Assembly (NCBI GenBank): GCA_017656425.1
Contig: JACDNV010000004.1
Coordinates: 124,001-188,000, forward strand
Source of the DNA: Candidatus Neomarinimicrobiota bacterium
Lineage (GTDB): Bacteria > Fidelibacterota > UBA2242 > B5-G15
DNA length: 64,000 nt
Direction of reading: 5' to 3'
Of the stretch, positions 29,237 through 39,580 are shown piece by piece. Both the position numbers and the translations under genes were made by a program. The notes beneath the pieces are model-generated. The model saw nothing but the letters and a program-made list of their open reading frames with translations, made no database searches and was not told where the DNA came from. Numbering within the stretch: the first letter of the stretch is position 1; each line of letters opens with the position of its first letter.

Positions 29237-30382
29237 TCATATTTTCCCTTTAAATAATTTTCTATATGTAAATAGTAATTTATTTTCTTCGCTTTCCCAG
29301 ACAAACTCTTTTTTCATCTTTTTTATTTTATTTTTAATGTTATCATAGTTACTGTATAAATATATAATTTTGTCCGCTATATCATTACTATCTAATGGAT
29401 CAACAAAAATTCCATAATTGGTAAACATTTTTTTCCAATAATCAAAATTAGATATTATAACAGGCAATCCAATACTAATATACTCATATATTTTCGTAGG
29501 TTGACTAAACTTGTTATTTCCCGTCGGATAAAATGTACATAAACCCACATTTGCCTCAACTAAATAATCATATACATTTTGAACTTTCAAATACCCTAAA
29601 TATCTGACATATTTCCAACCATCTAAATTGTTGCATTCATGCTCAAACTTTTTACTCCCCCACTTCCCTACCAACCACAAAGAAAAAATTTCCTTTCCAA
29701 TTTTTTTATTAGCTATGTATACAGCATTAATACATTCTTTAATCCCTCTTTTCTCATCTAGTAATCCTGTAATTATTAGTATAAAATTATTTTTATTGCT
29801 TTCATATACTTTTTCTTTTTTAGCTTTATACTTCTTTATAATGGATAGAATGGGGAAATTTTGGATGATAATCGTTTTATCTTGACTAATATTTCTAAAT
29901 TTTGATTTAATATGTTCAGTAGCAACAATAACAAAATCATAAAATCTTGAAGCAAATTTTTCAAATATATCAAAAGTAATAGATAATAATTCCCTTATAA
30001 TTGATAATTTTATATAATATTTTTCCTTTATAAAATTCGAATAATCTTCATGAACATCATAAATAACCTTTTTACCAACTATCTTCAAAATTAAACCAAC
30101 AATTATTAATTCAGGATCATGAAAGTGATATACTTCTGCATTGATTTTTATAGCCTTTATCAATGCAATCATAGGTTTAAATAGTATTCTAAAAAAGCGA
30201 TTTGGTAGTGTAGGTAATGGAATGATTTTAATTCCACCAATAATTTCTTTTCTCTCGAATGTAACAATATAATAAACATCATAACCTGCTTTATGTAAAG
30301 AACGCAACTCTTTATAAAAAATTCTAGGATCAAACAAAGAATGCACTGTACTAATATGACAAACTCTCTTCTTTTTCTTCAA
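29237..30382 (-). CDS. Family 4 glycosyltransferase
   Basis: GT-B glycosyltransferase of 381 residues. The N-terminal half contains VCHISTVHSLFDPRIFYKEL and VYHFHDPELIIVG, then KVIYDVHEDY. The C-terminal half has LIITGLLDEKRGIKECINAV and the donor-binding region QPTKIYEYISIGLPVIISNF with its conserved glutamate. Similar proteins occur in capsule and exopolysaccharide loci. It is the upstream-most minus-strand gene of the locus, 119 bp before the SLBB gene and divergent from the lipoprotein gene at 30554. Donor sugar is not predictable. Confidence 0.9.
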   Translation of the reverse strand: MKKKKRVCHISTVHSLFDPRIFYKELRSLHKAGYDVYYIVTFERKEIIGGIKIIPLPTLPNRFFRILFKPMIALIKAIKINAEVYHFHDPELIIVGLILKIVGKKVIYDVHEDYSNFIKEKYYIKLSIIRELLSITFDIFEKFASRFYDFVIVATEHIKSKFRNISQDKTIIIQNFPILSIIKKYKAKKEKVYESNKNNFILIITGLLDEKRGIKECINAVYIANKKIGKEIFSLWLVGKWGSKKFEHECNNLDGWKYVRYLGYLKVQNVYDYLVEANVGLCTFYPTGNNKFSQPTKIYEYISIGLPVIISNFDYWKKMFTNYGIFVDPLDSNDIADKIIYLYSNYDNIKNKIKKMKKEFVWESEENKLLFTYRKLFKGKI

Positions 30383-30553
30383 TATTTTTTATCCTCAATT
30401 ATTTTAATATTTATGTATCTAACTCTTTATGCCCTGATAATTCCAATTACCTTCATTTTTTAAATTAAGAAAAAAATAGAACATATCAAATATTCTATTC
30501 TCACTCAAAATTTAACTATAAACTTTATTGATTGTCATAATATTCAACTGGAA

Positions 30554-31387
30554 ATGAGGATATTTATGAAACGTCTTTCTCTAATTTTATTTACATCCTT
30601 ACTATTATTTTCATGTAAAAATAATAAGGTTTCCTCTACATTTCGAAACGATATTACCATCGATGCTAAACTTGACGATTGGGAAAAATTTATTTACATC
30701 AAAGATATCAATTCCGGCTTTGCGGTCGCTAATAACGATTCATTCTTATACATTGTTCTTAAAACAAATGACCAAAAAATTGTAAGGAAAATATTAATGA
30801 ATGGACTTACCGTATGGTTGAAAAGAAAAGGACTGAAATCTGCAAAATATGGCATAAAATACCCTCTTGGAATGGCACAGTCTCGTAAAGGTTATGATCA
30901 AGAAGGTTTTACTCCACCACATGGTTTCAACCGGAAAAGAAATAAGCCCAAGTTTGATATTAATAAAATGATAAAAATTACAAAAAAACAACAGACTGGA
31001 ATAGAGATATGTGGACCCGAAAAAGACGACTTCATTATACTTGGTTTCGATAACAAAGATGGAATAAGAGTCTCTATTGGTACATACGAAGATCAGTTTG
31101 TGTATGAACTTCGATACCCAATTTACAACAATACTGACTACTCATCCTATTCTCTAAATATAAAACCAAGGGGTGTCATTAATTTGACGCTCGAATCCAG
31201 AGCACAATTACCAGAATTCCATAAAGGAATAAGAGGTGGGTTTAATCACCCGGGAGCTGGTTTCCCCAATAGACGGGGCGGAGTACCAATATCAACTCCT
31301 CCGGGCAGAAAGATACCAGGTGCAGATAACTCAATGTATAGAGACCTTAATTTAAAACTAAAAATCAAATTAGCAGAATCAGAATAA
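30554..31387 (+). CDS. CBM9-like lipoprotein of unknown function
   Basis: A 277-residue predicted lipoprotein with lipobox LLFSC (Cys21). Residues 35-230 read as a CBM9-like or DOMON-like beta-sandwich, beginning DITIDAKLDDWEKF and including SFLYIVLKTND, the usual opening of this fold. The C-terminal 60 residues are rich in Gly, Pro and Arg (GGFNHPGAGFPNRRGG), which is unusual, and may be disordered. The gene has GGAAATGAGG shortly before the predicted start. It converges on the frameshifted barrel gene with 7 bp between. No enzyme signature is visible. Confidence 0.7.
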   Translation: MRIFMKRLSLILFTSLLLFSCKNNKVSSTFRNDITIDAKLDDWEKFIYIKDINSGFAVANNDSFLYIVLKTNDQKIVRKILMNGLTVWLKRKGLKSAKYGIKYPLGMAQSRKGYDQEGFTPPHGFNRKRNKPKFDINKMIKITKKQQTGIEICGPEKDDFIILGFDNKDGIRVSIGTYEDQFVYELRYPIYNNTDYSSYSLNIKPRGVINLTLESRAQLPEFHKGIRGGFNHPGAGFPNRRGGVPISTPPGRKIPGADNSMYRDLNLKLKIKLAESE

Positions 31388-31394
31388 TATCTCT

Positions 31395-33171
31395 TTACCA
31401 GTTATATTCAAACCCGAAGGTCCACCGATTTGATAAAGAAATATCAGAACCTGTCTTCAAATATACCCTAAATTTATCTTTGACAGAATATTCAAGTCCC
31501 AGTCCAGTCGATATGTATCTGTCAAACTCCGTTGGTGGAGTTTCTGTATACAATTCAAATCGATTAGTTTCCTCATCATCAATCTTCAGGACCCCGTTCT
31601 CCCAGTATTTTCTTATTCTATAGGGAAACAATCTTTTACCAGTCGTTTCATATTCTGTTAGACTGGAATTAAAAGATACGGAAAGTAGAAGGTTAAAATT
31701 ATTGGATAACCTTAATTCCATTCCAATGGGGACATTAATATACCATTTTTTTATACTCTTTTGTAAACTCATACAATCTTTCATAATCTACCAAATTTCC
31801 AGAGTCAGAAGGTTTGTAGATCGTATAAACAGTATAGATGCTATCCGTATAAAGATACCTCTCACTGATTCTTATCTTTTCAATGTGCTTACTTAAATAT
31901 ATGCCGGTGAAAATCCTGATCCCATCATCAGGCATGAATATAAAAGAATTAAAAATTGAATAATTATTAGATTCCTTATTCCCATCTCCATTAAAATTAC
32001 CTATGCTTTTCCTATAATTCTGGAATCTCCGTTTATGATAACTTTCATCACTATCATCATAATAATCATAGACTTTATCTGAATAAGACGTATCATCGGA
32101 AAGAAATTTCATCGAATAATCAAGCGAAGAAGATCTAAACAACAAGCCTGTTCTTATTATAAATTTTTCGTTCAGTCTGTTTTCTATATTAAAATTAAGA
32201 TACCTACTTTTTCCATCAGATTCATTCGCTTTCCAGAAGTCGTAATATCTATAATTAAAGTTATAATAATCTGGATTCAAGGCATTTTCTTTCCAGGTTT
32301 TAGAAGTATCCATGGCATTTTCTGTTTGAGAAGAATTCCCGAAGATTGTCCCAGCGAAAATTCCAGTACTTATTTTTTCCGTCAATTTATAAAGAAGCCC
32401 AATCCCAAGTAACATATGCTTTCCTGATATATCCACATCAATATCATCAAGATAATAATAGTAATTATGAGGGTTCTCTTTCCAGTAAGAGTTGTACATT
32501 TCACCATCTCTATTAACACTTAGATATTCCAGTTTAAAGGCAATGCTCATTTTTGAATTCAATTCATATCCCGCTATTAATCCAGGCTGAAATCCAAATA
32601 TTTCCTGCTGATTCTTTTTACCAAAAATAGCGCTGGTATCATATTTCACTTCGTTACCAAGAGATTGTAAGAAATAATCCCCCCGATCCATCTCTCCATA
32701 GCTAGGATAACCGTAAAACGCACCATAATCAAATATAGCGCGATTATAAATAAAAAGATTTAACTTATTACCAGGTGAAAACACCAATCCCAAATTATAC
32801 AATGGACTCTGATCGATCAAGCCATAATAACTGTAATACAGCCATCCTGGACCATAAAAATCATCAATATCAAATCCAATTCTCGTATATAGAGGTATGT
32901 ATGACCGATAATAACTATATGTGCTTCCAAAATCAAAATAGATAGAATTTTTATTAAACTTCACAATATAGACTGGATTCAAATTCAAGTCTGCAAATTT
33001 ATCAACATACATTCCTAATGAGTAATCAGGATATACAAGAGACTTAACAGTTGTAAAATTATAAATTTCATATAAATACGGAACTTCAGGATATCCTGTG
33101 CTTGGTCTGGGAACATATGCAAAAGTATTCCCTATTAACAATAGAATTAAAATTTTTAATTTCCATTTCAT
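31395..33171 (-). pseudogene. Outer-membrane beta-barrel protein gene with -1 frameshift at an A7 run
   Basis: Two overlapping frames form one protein. The upstream frame (31735-33171) has a signal peptide and many alternating aromatic strands such as SIYFDFGSTYSYYRSYIP, and stops soon after EYKKMVY. The downstream frame (31395-31784) supplies strands ending in WTFGFEYNW, the terminal aromatic signature of a barrel. The minus strand has seven A residues at 31746-31752. With six A residues the reading becomes EYKKWYINVPIGMEL and continues unbroken, giving about 591 residues. Causes may be a sequencing error in the homopolymer, a real mutation, or programmed slippage. The closed barrel would need both parts. 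No family name is recognised. Confidence 0.75.
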
Positions 33172-33306
33172 TTTACACTCCCTCTTACTTGAATTAATTA
33201 AATTTATATGGATAACTTCGGTAAATCATGTATAAAAGATTAAAAATGATATAATCATTTATGATTAAAAATTAATTAAATTTTGCCTTGTTATTATGGT
33301 GGCATT

Positions 33307-34965
33307 ATGTTCAATTCTTACTTTCATTTAAAATATCTAAGCGATAACCTAAACTCAAAATTCAGATCTCTTTTTGTCACATCGATTTTCACTTTTGAAA
33401 AGGGCAAACTACATATTGCAATCTCTAATGGGAATTGCATTGTGTTTTCAATAACAAATCCACTCCCATATTTAACAATTAAAGAAAAAACGCCCTATCC
33501 AAAATCAAAAGTATCTCTATTTAAAGAAATACATGGTCTGCAAATTACAGGTATAAAAATCAATATCAACGATAGACAAATAATCTTTGATTTTGAATCT
33601 AGTAACTACCTTTTACTATTTAATTGCTACGGAATAAACGGAAATGTTTTTCTTTTTTCAAAAAACTATGACTTTATCGATTCATTTAAAAAAAAAGAAA
33701 GGGAAATCCCTGTAATCAGTCAAGATTTAATACATAATTTTAAGAATCCTGAAGAAGTACTCTTGCAATATGAGGATCTAAATCAATTTATCAACCAATT
33801 TCAGGATAAACGAATAATCGACTTACTAAAAAATTACTATAATCGCAGATTTGATAAAGTATTAATCCAGGAAATCTGCTACAGATCTGGAATCGACGAA
33901 AAAAAACAGGTATCGACGTTAAAGGATATACAGATTGAAAAATTAATTAACAGTATAAAACAAATTTTCGATGAAATAAATCAAAAAAATTTCTACATAT
34001 ATTATGACGAATTACCCATTTTCAGCTTAATAAATCTCGAATCGAGGAAAAAAGTTGATTTCAAAATCTTCGGTAACTGTCTAAACGCAACAAATGAATA
34101 TATCTCCCGATATTTTAGCGATTTTCAATTCCGTCAAGAAAAGACAAATTTAATTAAAATTCTCGAAAAATATATTTCTCTCAATGAGCGAAAACTTGTA
34201 AGACAACAAAATGATCTAAAGAATATAAAGTCTCCAGATATTTACAGGGAATGGGCAGAGACTATAATTGCAAACTATAATAGAGTAAGTGAGAAATCCG
34301 ATTTTGTAATTCTTCCACGGTTAACCAATCCAGAAGAGAAAATTAAAATTCCATTAATCAAAGGATTGAGTCCTGAAGAAAATGCTAAAAAGTATTTTCA
34401 AAAGGCAAGAAATATAGAGAATTCGAAAGAAGTTTTAATTAAAGCCATTAACGAAACAGAAAATAAAATAAATAGAGCAAAGGAACTGATCGGAAAAATT
34501 GAGAAAATAAAAATATGGCGGGAATTAAAAGAATATACCAAAAAAATTAAATCAATATATCAACCCGTTGTTAGAAAGAAGGAACAGCAGGAACGATTAC
34601 TCTATGTGCAAATAAACTATAAAGGATGGGAAATTTTAATAGGAAGAAGTGCAAAGGATAATGATGAACTCACTTTCAACATAGCTAAACCCAATGACTT
34701 CTGGTTCCACACTCAATATGTCCCTGGCTCGCATGTAATAATAAGAAACCCTAAAAAAGCCGATAATCTTCCTGAAGAGATAATCAAAATTGCTGCAGGA
34801 CTTGCTGCATTCAATAGTAAAGACAAAAATTCAAAACTTATTCCTGTTATATATACAAAAAAGAAGTATGTATGGAAACCGAAGAAATCTGAGCCTGGAG
34901 TAGCTGCTTATAAATTTGAAAAATCTATAATGGTAGAACCAATCAATCCTCAAGCCATTCAATAA
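33307..34965 (+). CDS. rqcH: NFACT family protein, RqcH-like ribosome quality control factor
   Basis: About 552 residues. RqcH binds obstructed 50S subunits and recruits Ala-tRNA to add alanine tails to stalled peptides. The NFACT-N domain starts MFNSYFHLKYLSDNL, and the Asp-Arg pair needed for tRNA work in RqcH is seen as INDRQIIFDF (Asp89, Arg90 from the chosen start). A coiled-coil middle lies at about 270-430 with the TNPEEKIKIPL segment. The NFACT-R domain near the end has NDFWFHTQYVPGSHVIIRN and AAGLAAFNSKDK, then VYTKKKYV-like residues. I chose the ATG at 33307 with GGTGG upstream; a TTG at 33283 would add eight residues. It converges on the PorV-like gene with a 23-bp overlap. Confidence 0.9.
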   Translation: MFNSYFHLKYLSDNLNSKFRSLFVTSIFTFEKGKLHIAISNGNCIVFSITNPLPYLTIKEKTPYPKSKVSLFKEIHGLQITGIKININDRQIIFDFESSNYLLLFNCYGINGNVFLFSKNYDFIDSFKKKEREIPVISQDLIHNFKNPEEVLLQYEDLNQFINQFQDKRIIDLLKNYYNRRFDKVLIQEICYRSGIDEKKQVSTLKDIQIEKLINSIKQIFDEINQKNFYIYYDELPIFSLINLESRKKVDFKIFGNCLNATNEYISRYFSDFQFRQEKTNLIKILEKYISLNERKLVRQQNDLKNIKSPDIYREWAETIIANYNRVSEKSDFVILPRLTNPEEKIKIPLIKGLSPEENAKKYFQKARNIENSKEVLIKAINETENKINRAKELIGKIEKIKIWRELKEYTKKIKSIYQPVVRKKEQQERLLYVQINYKGWEILIGRSAKDNDELTFNIAKPNDFWFHTQYVPGSHVIIRNPKKADNLPEEIIKIAAGLAAFNSKDKNSKLIPVIYTKKKYVWKPKKSEPGVAAYKFEKSIMVEPINPQAIQ

Positions 34966-35950
34966 AAGCCTTCCTGAATTCTGTTAAATCAATAGATAAA
35001 CCAACCCTGTGAGAATTACCCAGCTCTCTATAAATCCTGCCAAACCCAAATGCATAATTAAGTTTAATTACATTTGTATTAATTCCAGCCCCAACTGTAT
35101 AGTCTCCAATATCATCCCTGCCCGCTCTAAGACTAAAATTCTTCTTTATTCCGATCTCTAACCCGAACCTCAATCTTACGTTACCAACTAATAGATAAAA
35201 AGCTTTATCATTTTCCTCTTTCCCTGCTGAGAAATCCAAACCAATAGATGGTTCAAGATATGATATAAATTTCCCGGGTTTAATCCTTATTGAAACACCT
35301 GCTAAATATGATGGTAGAATCAGTTCTTTCTCACCATCATCCCATATTATCGGAGTCGTGAAGAAGTCCTTTGCGACAAAGCCTATTTGAAACATTCCAG
35401 CATTACGCAAAATTCCAATATCAATACCTATACCCCATGCTCGGGCTCTATATAATTTTTCAAATGGAATCTTTAAAGTAACTCCATAATAAATATTTTC
35501 ACTTTTCAACTTAGCGATTGAAAAATACAGGGCACCGAAAGCAGTATTAAAAAATTTCATGTTTGAGTAATCGGGTCTAAAAGAATTTTCCACACCCTGT
35601 ATCTCAATAAAATTGGATATATTGTGAATGCTATCTACACCAACCCTTGTTAAGCCAATTGAATAGCTGTAACCGTTCCTGCCCGGTATCAATAAACTAA
35701 CACAATCATAATTAACAATACCGGCAAATTCTTCGGTATGTGTAACCTGAAATAATATCCTTTCACTTTTTAATGCTAACGCTGGATTCCAATAAAATGC
35801 AGTAGCAGGACTTGCATTACTTATTACAGCTCCACCTAATCCAATCTCGCGAACACCCGCGCCAAACTTCAAAAACTCACCTGTATATTTCGTCTGTATC
35901 GGATATATTATATTAAACACAACTAATAGTATTGATAATATTCTACTCAA
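34943..35950 (-). CDS. PorV/PorQ-like outer-membrane protein
   Basis: A 335-residue outer-membrane protein with signal peptide (about residues 1-19). The mature N-terminus FLKFGAGVREIGLGGAVISN followed by SPATAFYWNPA is the hallmark of the PorV/PorQ family (UPF0164), FadL-like barrels linked to type IX secretion. PorV shuttles sorted substrates to the PorU sortase in Bacteroidetes, and a PorU-like gene lies at 51298-55179 here. Family members in FCB genomes are often multicopy, so a direct secretion role for this copy is inferred. It lies 3 bp after mutS on the minus strand. Confidence 0.85.
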   Translation of the reverse strand: MSRILSILLVVFNIIYPIQTKYTGEFLKFGAGVREIGLGGAVISNASPATAFYWNPALALKSERILFQVTHTEEFAGIVNYDCVSLLIPGRNGYSYSIGLTRVGVDSIHNISNFIEIQGVENSFRPDYSNMKFFNTAFGALYFSIAKLKSENIYYGVTLKIPFEKLYRARAWGIGIDIGILRNAGMFQIGFVAKDFFTTPIIWDDGEKELILPSYLAGVSIRIKPGKFISYLEPSIGLDFSAGKEENDKAFYLLVGNVRLRFGLEIGIKKNFSLRAGRDDIGDYTVGAGINTNVIKLNYAFGFGRIYRELGNSHRVGLSIDLTEFRKAFIEWLED

Positions 35951-35953
35951 GCT

Positions 35954-38566
35954 TTAAAGCCCATATTTCTTTTTTAATTCATTAAGTTTGTTCAAAGCCT
36001 CCAGCGGAGTAATGGAATTTATATCTATCTCCGAGAGTTCCTTTTTAATTTTACTTTCAATTTGATTAAACAAACTGAGTTGGTCAGGATTTTTATCTAA
36101 TTTCTGAAATATATCCTTTTCAGTTGGCAATACCCTTTCTTCACGAGATATATTTGATAAAATTTCATTTGCCCTTAGAGTTACCTCGACTGGGACACCA
36201 GCCATTTGTGCTACGTGAACACCATAGCTCTTATCGCATGCACCTGGAATAATCTTTCTCAAAAATATCACCTTATCACCATATTCCTTAACAGCTACAT
36301 TTAAATTAATAACTCTTGGTAATATTTTTTCCAGTTCTGTCAATTCATGATAATGTGTTGCAAATAGCGTCTTCGAGCCTATCTTTTCATTGTTATGAAG
36401 ATATTCGGTCACAGCCCAGGCTATAGCTATTCCATCGTATGTCGATGTCCCTCTCCCAATTTCATCAAGAAGTATTAACGATTTTGGAGTGGCATTGTTC
36501 AAAATATTTGCTGTCTCTATCATTTCCATCAGGAAGGTTGATTCACCAGCTGCGAGATTATCGCTTGCTCCTACCCGAGTAAAAATTTTATCAACTACAC
36601 CGATTTCTGCGCTCTCAGCCGGAATAAATGAACCAATCTGTGCAAGTAATACTATCAGACCAACCTGGCGGAGATACGTGGATTTGCCTGCCATATTAGG
36701 ACCTGTTATAATAAGTATCTGCTTTGTCTGGTTATCAATATCAAGGTCGTTTGGTATAAACTTCTCTCCAGAAGGTAGTAGAGCTTCAACAACCGGGTGT
36801 CTACCATTTTTTATAAAGATTCTGGACGAATCATTTATTACGGGTCTTGTATAATTGTTTTTTATAGCGATATAAGCAAGAGATGAGAATACATCTATCT
36901 GAGAGACTACATCTGCTATTTTAAGAATATCTTCAACATATTTTAAAATCTCCTCTCTTAAAAATTGAAATATCTCATATTCGATTTCGGATATTTTTTC
37001 CTCAGCATTGAGTAGCATTTCCTCATACTCTTTCAACTCTGGCGTAATGAACCTCTCAGCATTGACTAAAGTCTGCTTCCTTATATAATTCTCTGGCACT
37101 TTGGAAATGTGCGTCTTTGTGACCTCTATATAATATCCAAAAACTTTATTATAGGAAATTTTGAGTGAGGGTATACCGAGCCTGGCTCTTTCTTTTTCCT
37201 GCAATTCCAGAATCCAATTTTTACCATCTCTTAAAACTCTTCGATATTTATCAAGCTGTTCATTGAATCCCTCTTTGATAAATCCACCTTCATGTATACC
37301 TGTCGGTAAATCCTCGTCTTTTATAGCATCATCAAGAATTTTTATTAATTCTTTTGGAATATTTATGCCTGACAAAAGTTCTTTGAAGGTATCTACTTTT
37401 TCAAACTCTTTTAGTATTACAGGTATAAGCTTAAGAGTTTCTCTAAGCTGATAAACCTCCCTCGCAGTGGCTCTATTTGCACTTATTCTCGAGAGCAACC
37501 TTTCAAGATCAGAAAAATCTTTTAATAAATTACGAACATTTTCTCTTTTATCGGTGTTATTATAAAAATATTCAACTTTATCAAGGCGTGAATTAATACG
37601 TTGTGGATTTTTCAAAGGATGAGCCAACCATTTTTTCAATAACCGACTCCCGGATGCTGTAACAGTTTGATCAACTACCCAGATCAGGGAACCTTTAACT
37701 TCACCACTCTGCATTGTTCGAAATATCTCAAGATTCCGTTTTGTAAATTCATCTATTAGGACATAGTCACTTTCCAGCAGAGGCTGGATTTTTACAACAT
37801 GTTCAAGGCTTTTTTGATTATTCTGATGTAGATAGTGTATTATAGCACCTGCTGCTGATATACCTAGCTTGTATTTCTCAATTCCAAATCCCTTCAATGT
37901 CTCAGTTTTAAAATTCTCTTTAAGCGTTCGCTCAGCATACTCATAAGAGTATACCCAGTCATCAATCTCTGCTACACGTAGAACCTTTCCCTTAAATTCA
38001 TATTCAATGGATTTATAATCCGATTCAGGGCATATAATTTCGGATGCTTTCAGAGTACTTACAGTATCTTTATAACTTTTATCATCCGAATCAGTTAAAT
38101 AAAATTCTCCTGTTGAGACATCTATAGCAGCTATACCAACACCCTTCTGAGTTTTATAAATTGAAACAAGATAGTTATTTTCCTTGGTATCCAGGAATCT
38201 ATCAGTAATCGCTGTTCCCGGAGTAATTACCTCAACAACTTCTCTTTTTACTATACCTTTAGCTTTCTTTGGGTCCTCAACCTGTTCGCAAATTGCAACC
38301 TTCAGCCCAGCTTCAAGCAACTTATGCAGGTAACTATCAAGAGCATGGTATGGAAAACCGGCGAGAGGAACCTTCGAAGCTTTGCCATTTGCACGTTTTG
38401 TAAGTGTAATATTTAAAATTCTGGATGTTATTTTTGCATCCTCCTCAAATGTTTCATAAAAATCCCCCATCCGAAACAATAAAATTGCATCAGGATATCT
38501 CGACTTTATTTCTCTGTATTGTTTCATTACTGGTGTTGATACTAAATCTTCTTTTGCCATATTCAT
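35954..38566 (-). CDS. mutS: DNA mismatch repair protein MutS
   Basis: Mismatch recognition ATPase, 870 residues, full length. The mismatch-binding domain has the Phe-x-Glu motif in LFRMGDFYETFEEDAK. The core and clamp follow, then the ATPase with Walker A ITGPNMAGKSTYLRQVGLIV, Walker B SLILLDEIGRGTSTYDG and LFATHYHELTELE. The C-terminus ends SITPLEALNKLNELKKKYG, the usual MutS tail. This is the MutS1 type, active in repair, rather than MutS2, because the N-terminal domain is present and no Smr domain follows. It is followed after 3 bp by the PorV-like gene. No mutL is in the window. Confidence 0.96.
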   Translation of the reverse strand: MNMAKEDLVSTPVMKQYREIKSRYPDAILLFRMGDFYETFEEDAKITSRILNITLTKRANGKASKVPLAGFPYHALDSYLHKLLEAGLKVAICEQVEDPKKAKGIVKREVVEVITPGTAITDRFLDTKENNYLVSIYKTQKGVGIAAIDVSTGEFYLTDSDDKSYKDTVSTLKASEIICPESDYKSIEYEFKGKVLRVAEIDDWVYSYEYAERTLKENFKTETLKGFGIEKYKLGISAAGAIIHYLHQNNQKSLEHVVKIQPLLESDYVLIDEFTKRNLEIFRTMQSGEVKGSLIWVVDQTVTASGSRLLKKWLAHPLKNPQRINSRLDKVEYFYNNTDKRENVRNLLKDFSDLERLLSRISANRATAREVYQLRETLKLIPVILKEFEKVDTFKELLSGINIPKELIKILDDAIKDEDLPTGIHEGGFIKEGFNEQLDKYRRVLRDGKNWILELQEKERARLGIPSLKISYNKVFGYYIEVTKTHISKVPENYIRKQTLVNAERFITPELKEYEEMLLNAEEKISEIEYEIFQFLREEILKYVEDILKIADVVSQIDVFSSLAYIAIKNNYTRPVINDSSRIFIKNGRHPVVEALLPSGEKFIPNDLDIDNQTKQILIITGPNMAGKSTYLRQVGLIVLLAQIGSFIPAESAEIGVVDKIFTRVGASDNLAAGESTFLMEMIETANILNNATPKSLILLDEIGRGTSTYDGIAIAWAVTEYLHNNEKIGSKTLFATHYHELTELEKILPRVINLNVAVKEYGDKVIFLRKIIPGACDKSYGVHVAQMAGVPVEVTLRANEILSNISREERVLPTEKDIFQKLDKNPDQLSLFNQIESKIKKELSEIDINSITPLEALNKLNELKKKYGL

Positions 38567-38646
38567 AAAAAGCTTTACTCTGTTGAAATATAAAAATTTA
38601 TAGGGTGATTAGTAAGCTTAAAAGTTTTATAATTCTTTAAAAGTTT

Positions 38647-39108
38647 TTATTTGAAATCCGAAATCAGAAAACTTCTCTCTTTTCTAACAGCGGATCCAAA
38701 AACGCCATAAGCTCCTACAACACCTGAAGCATCCATTTCTTTTACAACATAATTGTAATAATTTTCATCAAAAGCAACTACCTCAACTCTAATAGAATCA
38801 TCGGTTTCAATTACTTCAGAATTAATGATATAGAAGTTCACATACAAAGTTTCATCTATCACCGGTAACCAGTCACCGGACTCTTCTTTTTGAGAAACAA
38901 TTAATGAATAAGCCTGCGTACCTTCCCTAGAATCCCAGCTAATTTTCAAATTATCGTTCATTGTTATATCAAAATCTTTTGGTACCTTCGTTACTCCAGT
39001 TATAGTATCCCCCTCTTGTGTCAATAATAGTAAATTATATGTTGAATCTGGTAAAATCTTAAGTGAATCGGTATAGTAATTGTAAAGAAATACTAACCTC
39101 CTCTTGAC
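38647..39108 (-). pseudogene. 5'-truncated gene remnant, DUF4249/fibronectin-III-like C-terminus
   Basis: The frame is open from a TGA at 39109-39111 down to the stop at 38647, but it lacks an ATG or GTG; only an internal TTG at 39022-39024 could start it. The upstream part still reads as protein (KILPDSTYNLLLLTQEGDTI), then TGVTKVPKDFDI and a beta-rich domain with NLKISWDSREGTQAYSLIV. This looks like the C-terminal half of an exported DUF4249-like or fibronectin-type protein whose signal peptide and N-terminus are gone. The break lies about 165 bp from the left inverted composite repeat, so rearrangement there is the probable cause. Domain naming is tentative. Confidence 0.6.
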
Positions 39109-39273
39109 TCATCCCTCCCCTTTTCTTTTCTCAGTCGGATTATAAAATCCGACATTCCAGTTTCACAGAACGCCAACCCCCATCCCCACAATTTTCTCTG
39201 CCCCTTTATAACTTGAATTGATTTTACAAAACCGTTTTTTTTGTCAAGAATTTTTTTAATGTATTATGAAACT

Positions 39274-39401
39274 GTCATTGCAAGGAATCCCATTGGGGCG
39301 ACGAAGCAATCATCTATGCAAGTAGTAATATAATTAAAACATACTGTTATCAGCTCAAACACAACAGATTGCCACGCTCGCTTACGCTCGCTCGCAATGA
39401 C
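39274..39401 (-). repeat. Palindromic element copy 1 (128 bp)
   Basis: Starts GTCATTGCAAGG and ends CTCGCTCGCAATGAC, so the ends are inverted repeats of about 30 bp, with inner ends GAAGCAATC and GATTGCCACG. The centre is AT-rich (TAATATAATTAAAACATA). It is read on the minus strand to match the other four copies. Its centre is closest to copy 2 at 46359. It resembles MITE or REP-type non-coding elements. No ORF is inside. Confidence 0.85.
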
Positions 39402-39437
39402 AGGGGCTACTGAAGTATTTACACTAAGTTAATTTTC

Positions 39438-39570
39438 TAGCTGGTTAGCTTGTTAGCCCGTTGTCTGCCAGCTTAATGGCTTGCTAGTCTGACAGCCTGT
39501 TAGCTTGTTGGCTTGTTAGCTTGATAGCCTGATAGCCTGTTAGCTTGTTAGCTTGACAGCCTGTCAGGCC
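39438..39570. repeat. 8-bp-period tandem array 1, consensus TTAGCYTG
   Basis: About 16 degenerate units with an 8-bp step, for example TTAGCTTG, TTGGCTTG, ATAGCCTG and ACAGCCTG. One unit near the start is 7 bp. The step is not a multiple of three, so a coding repeat is unlikely. The inverted copy at about 46250-46325 has about 9 units, so copy number has changed between the two arms. Confidence 0.85.
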
Positions 39571-39580
39571 ACTTACATTT

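Noticed and set aside
33283-33306. TTG start for the RqcH-like gene
   Set aside because: The eight extra residues do not resemble the family N-terminus, and the ATG at 33307 has a GGTGG site upstream.
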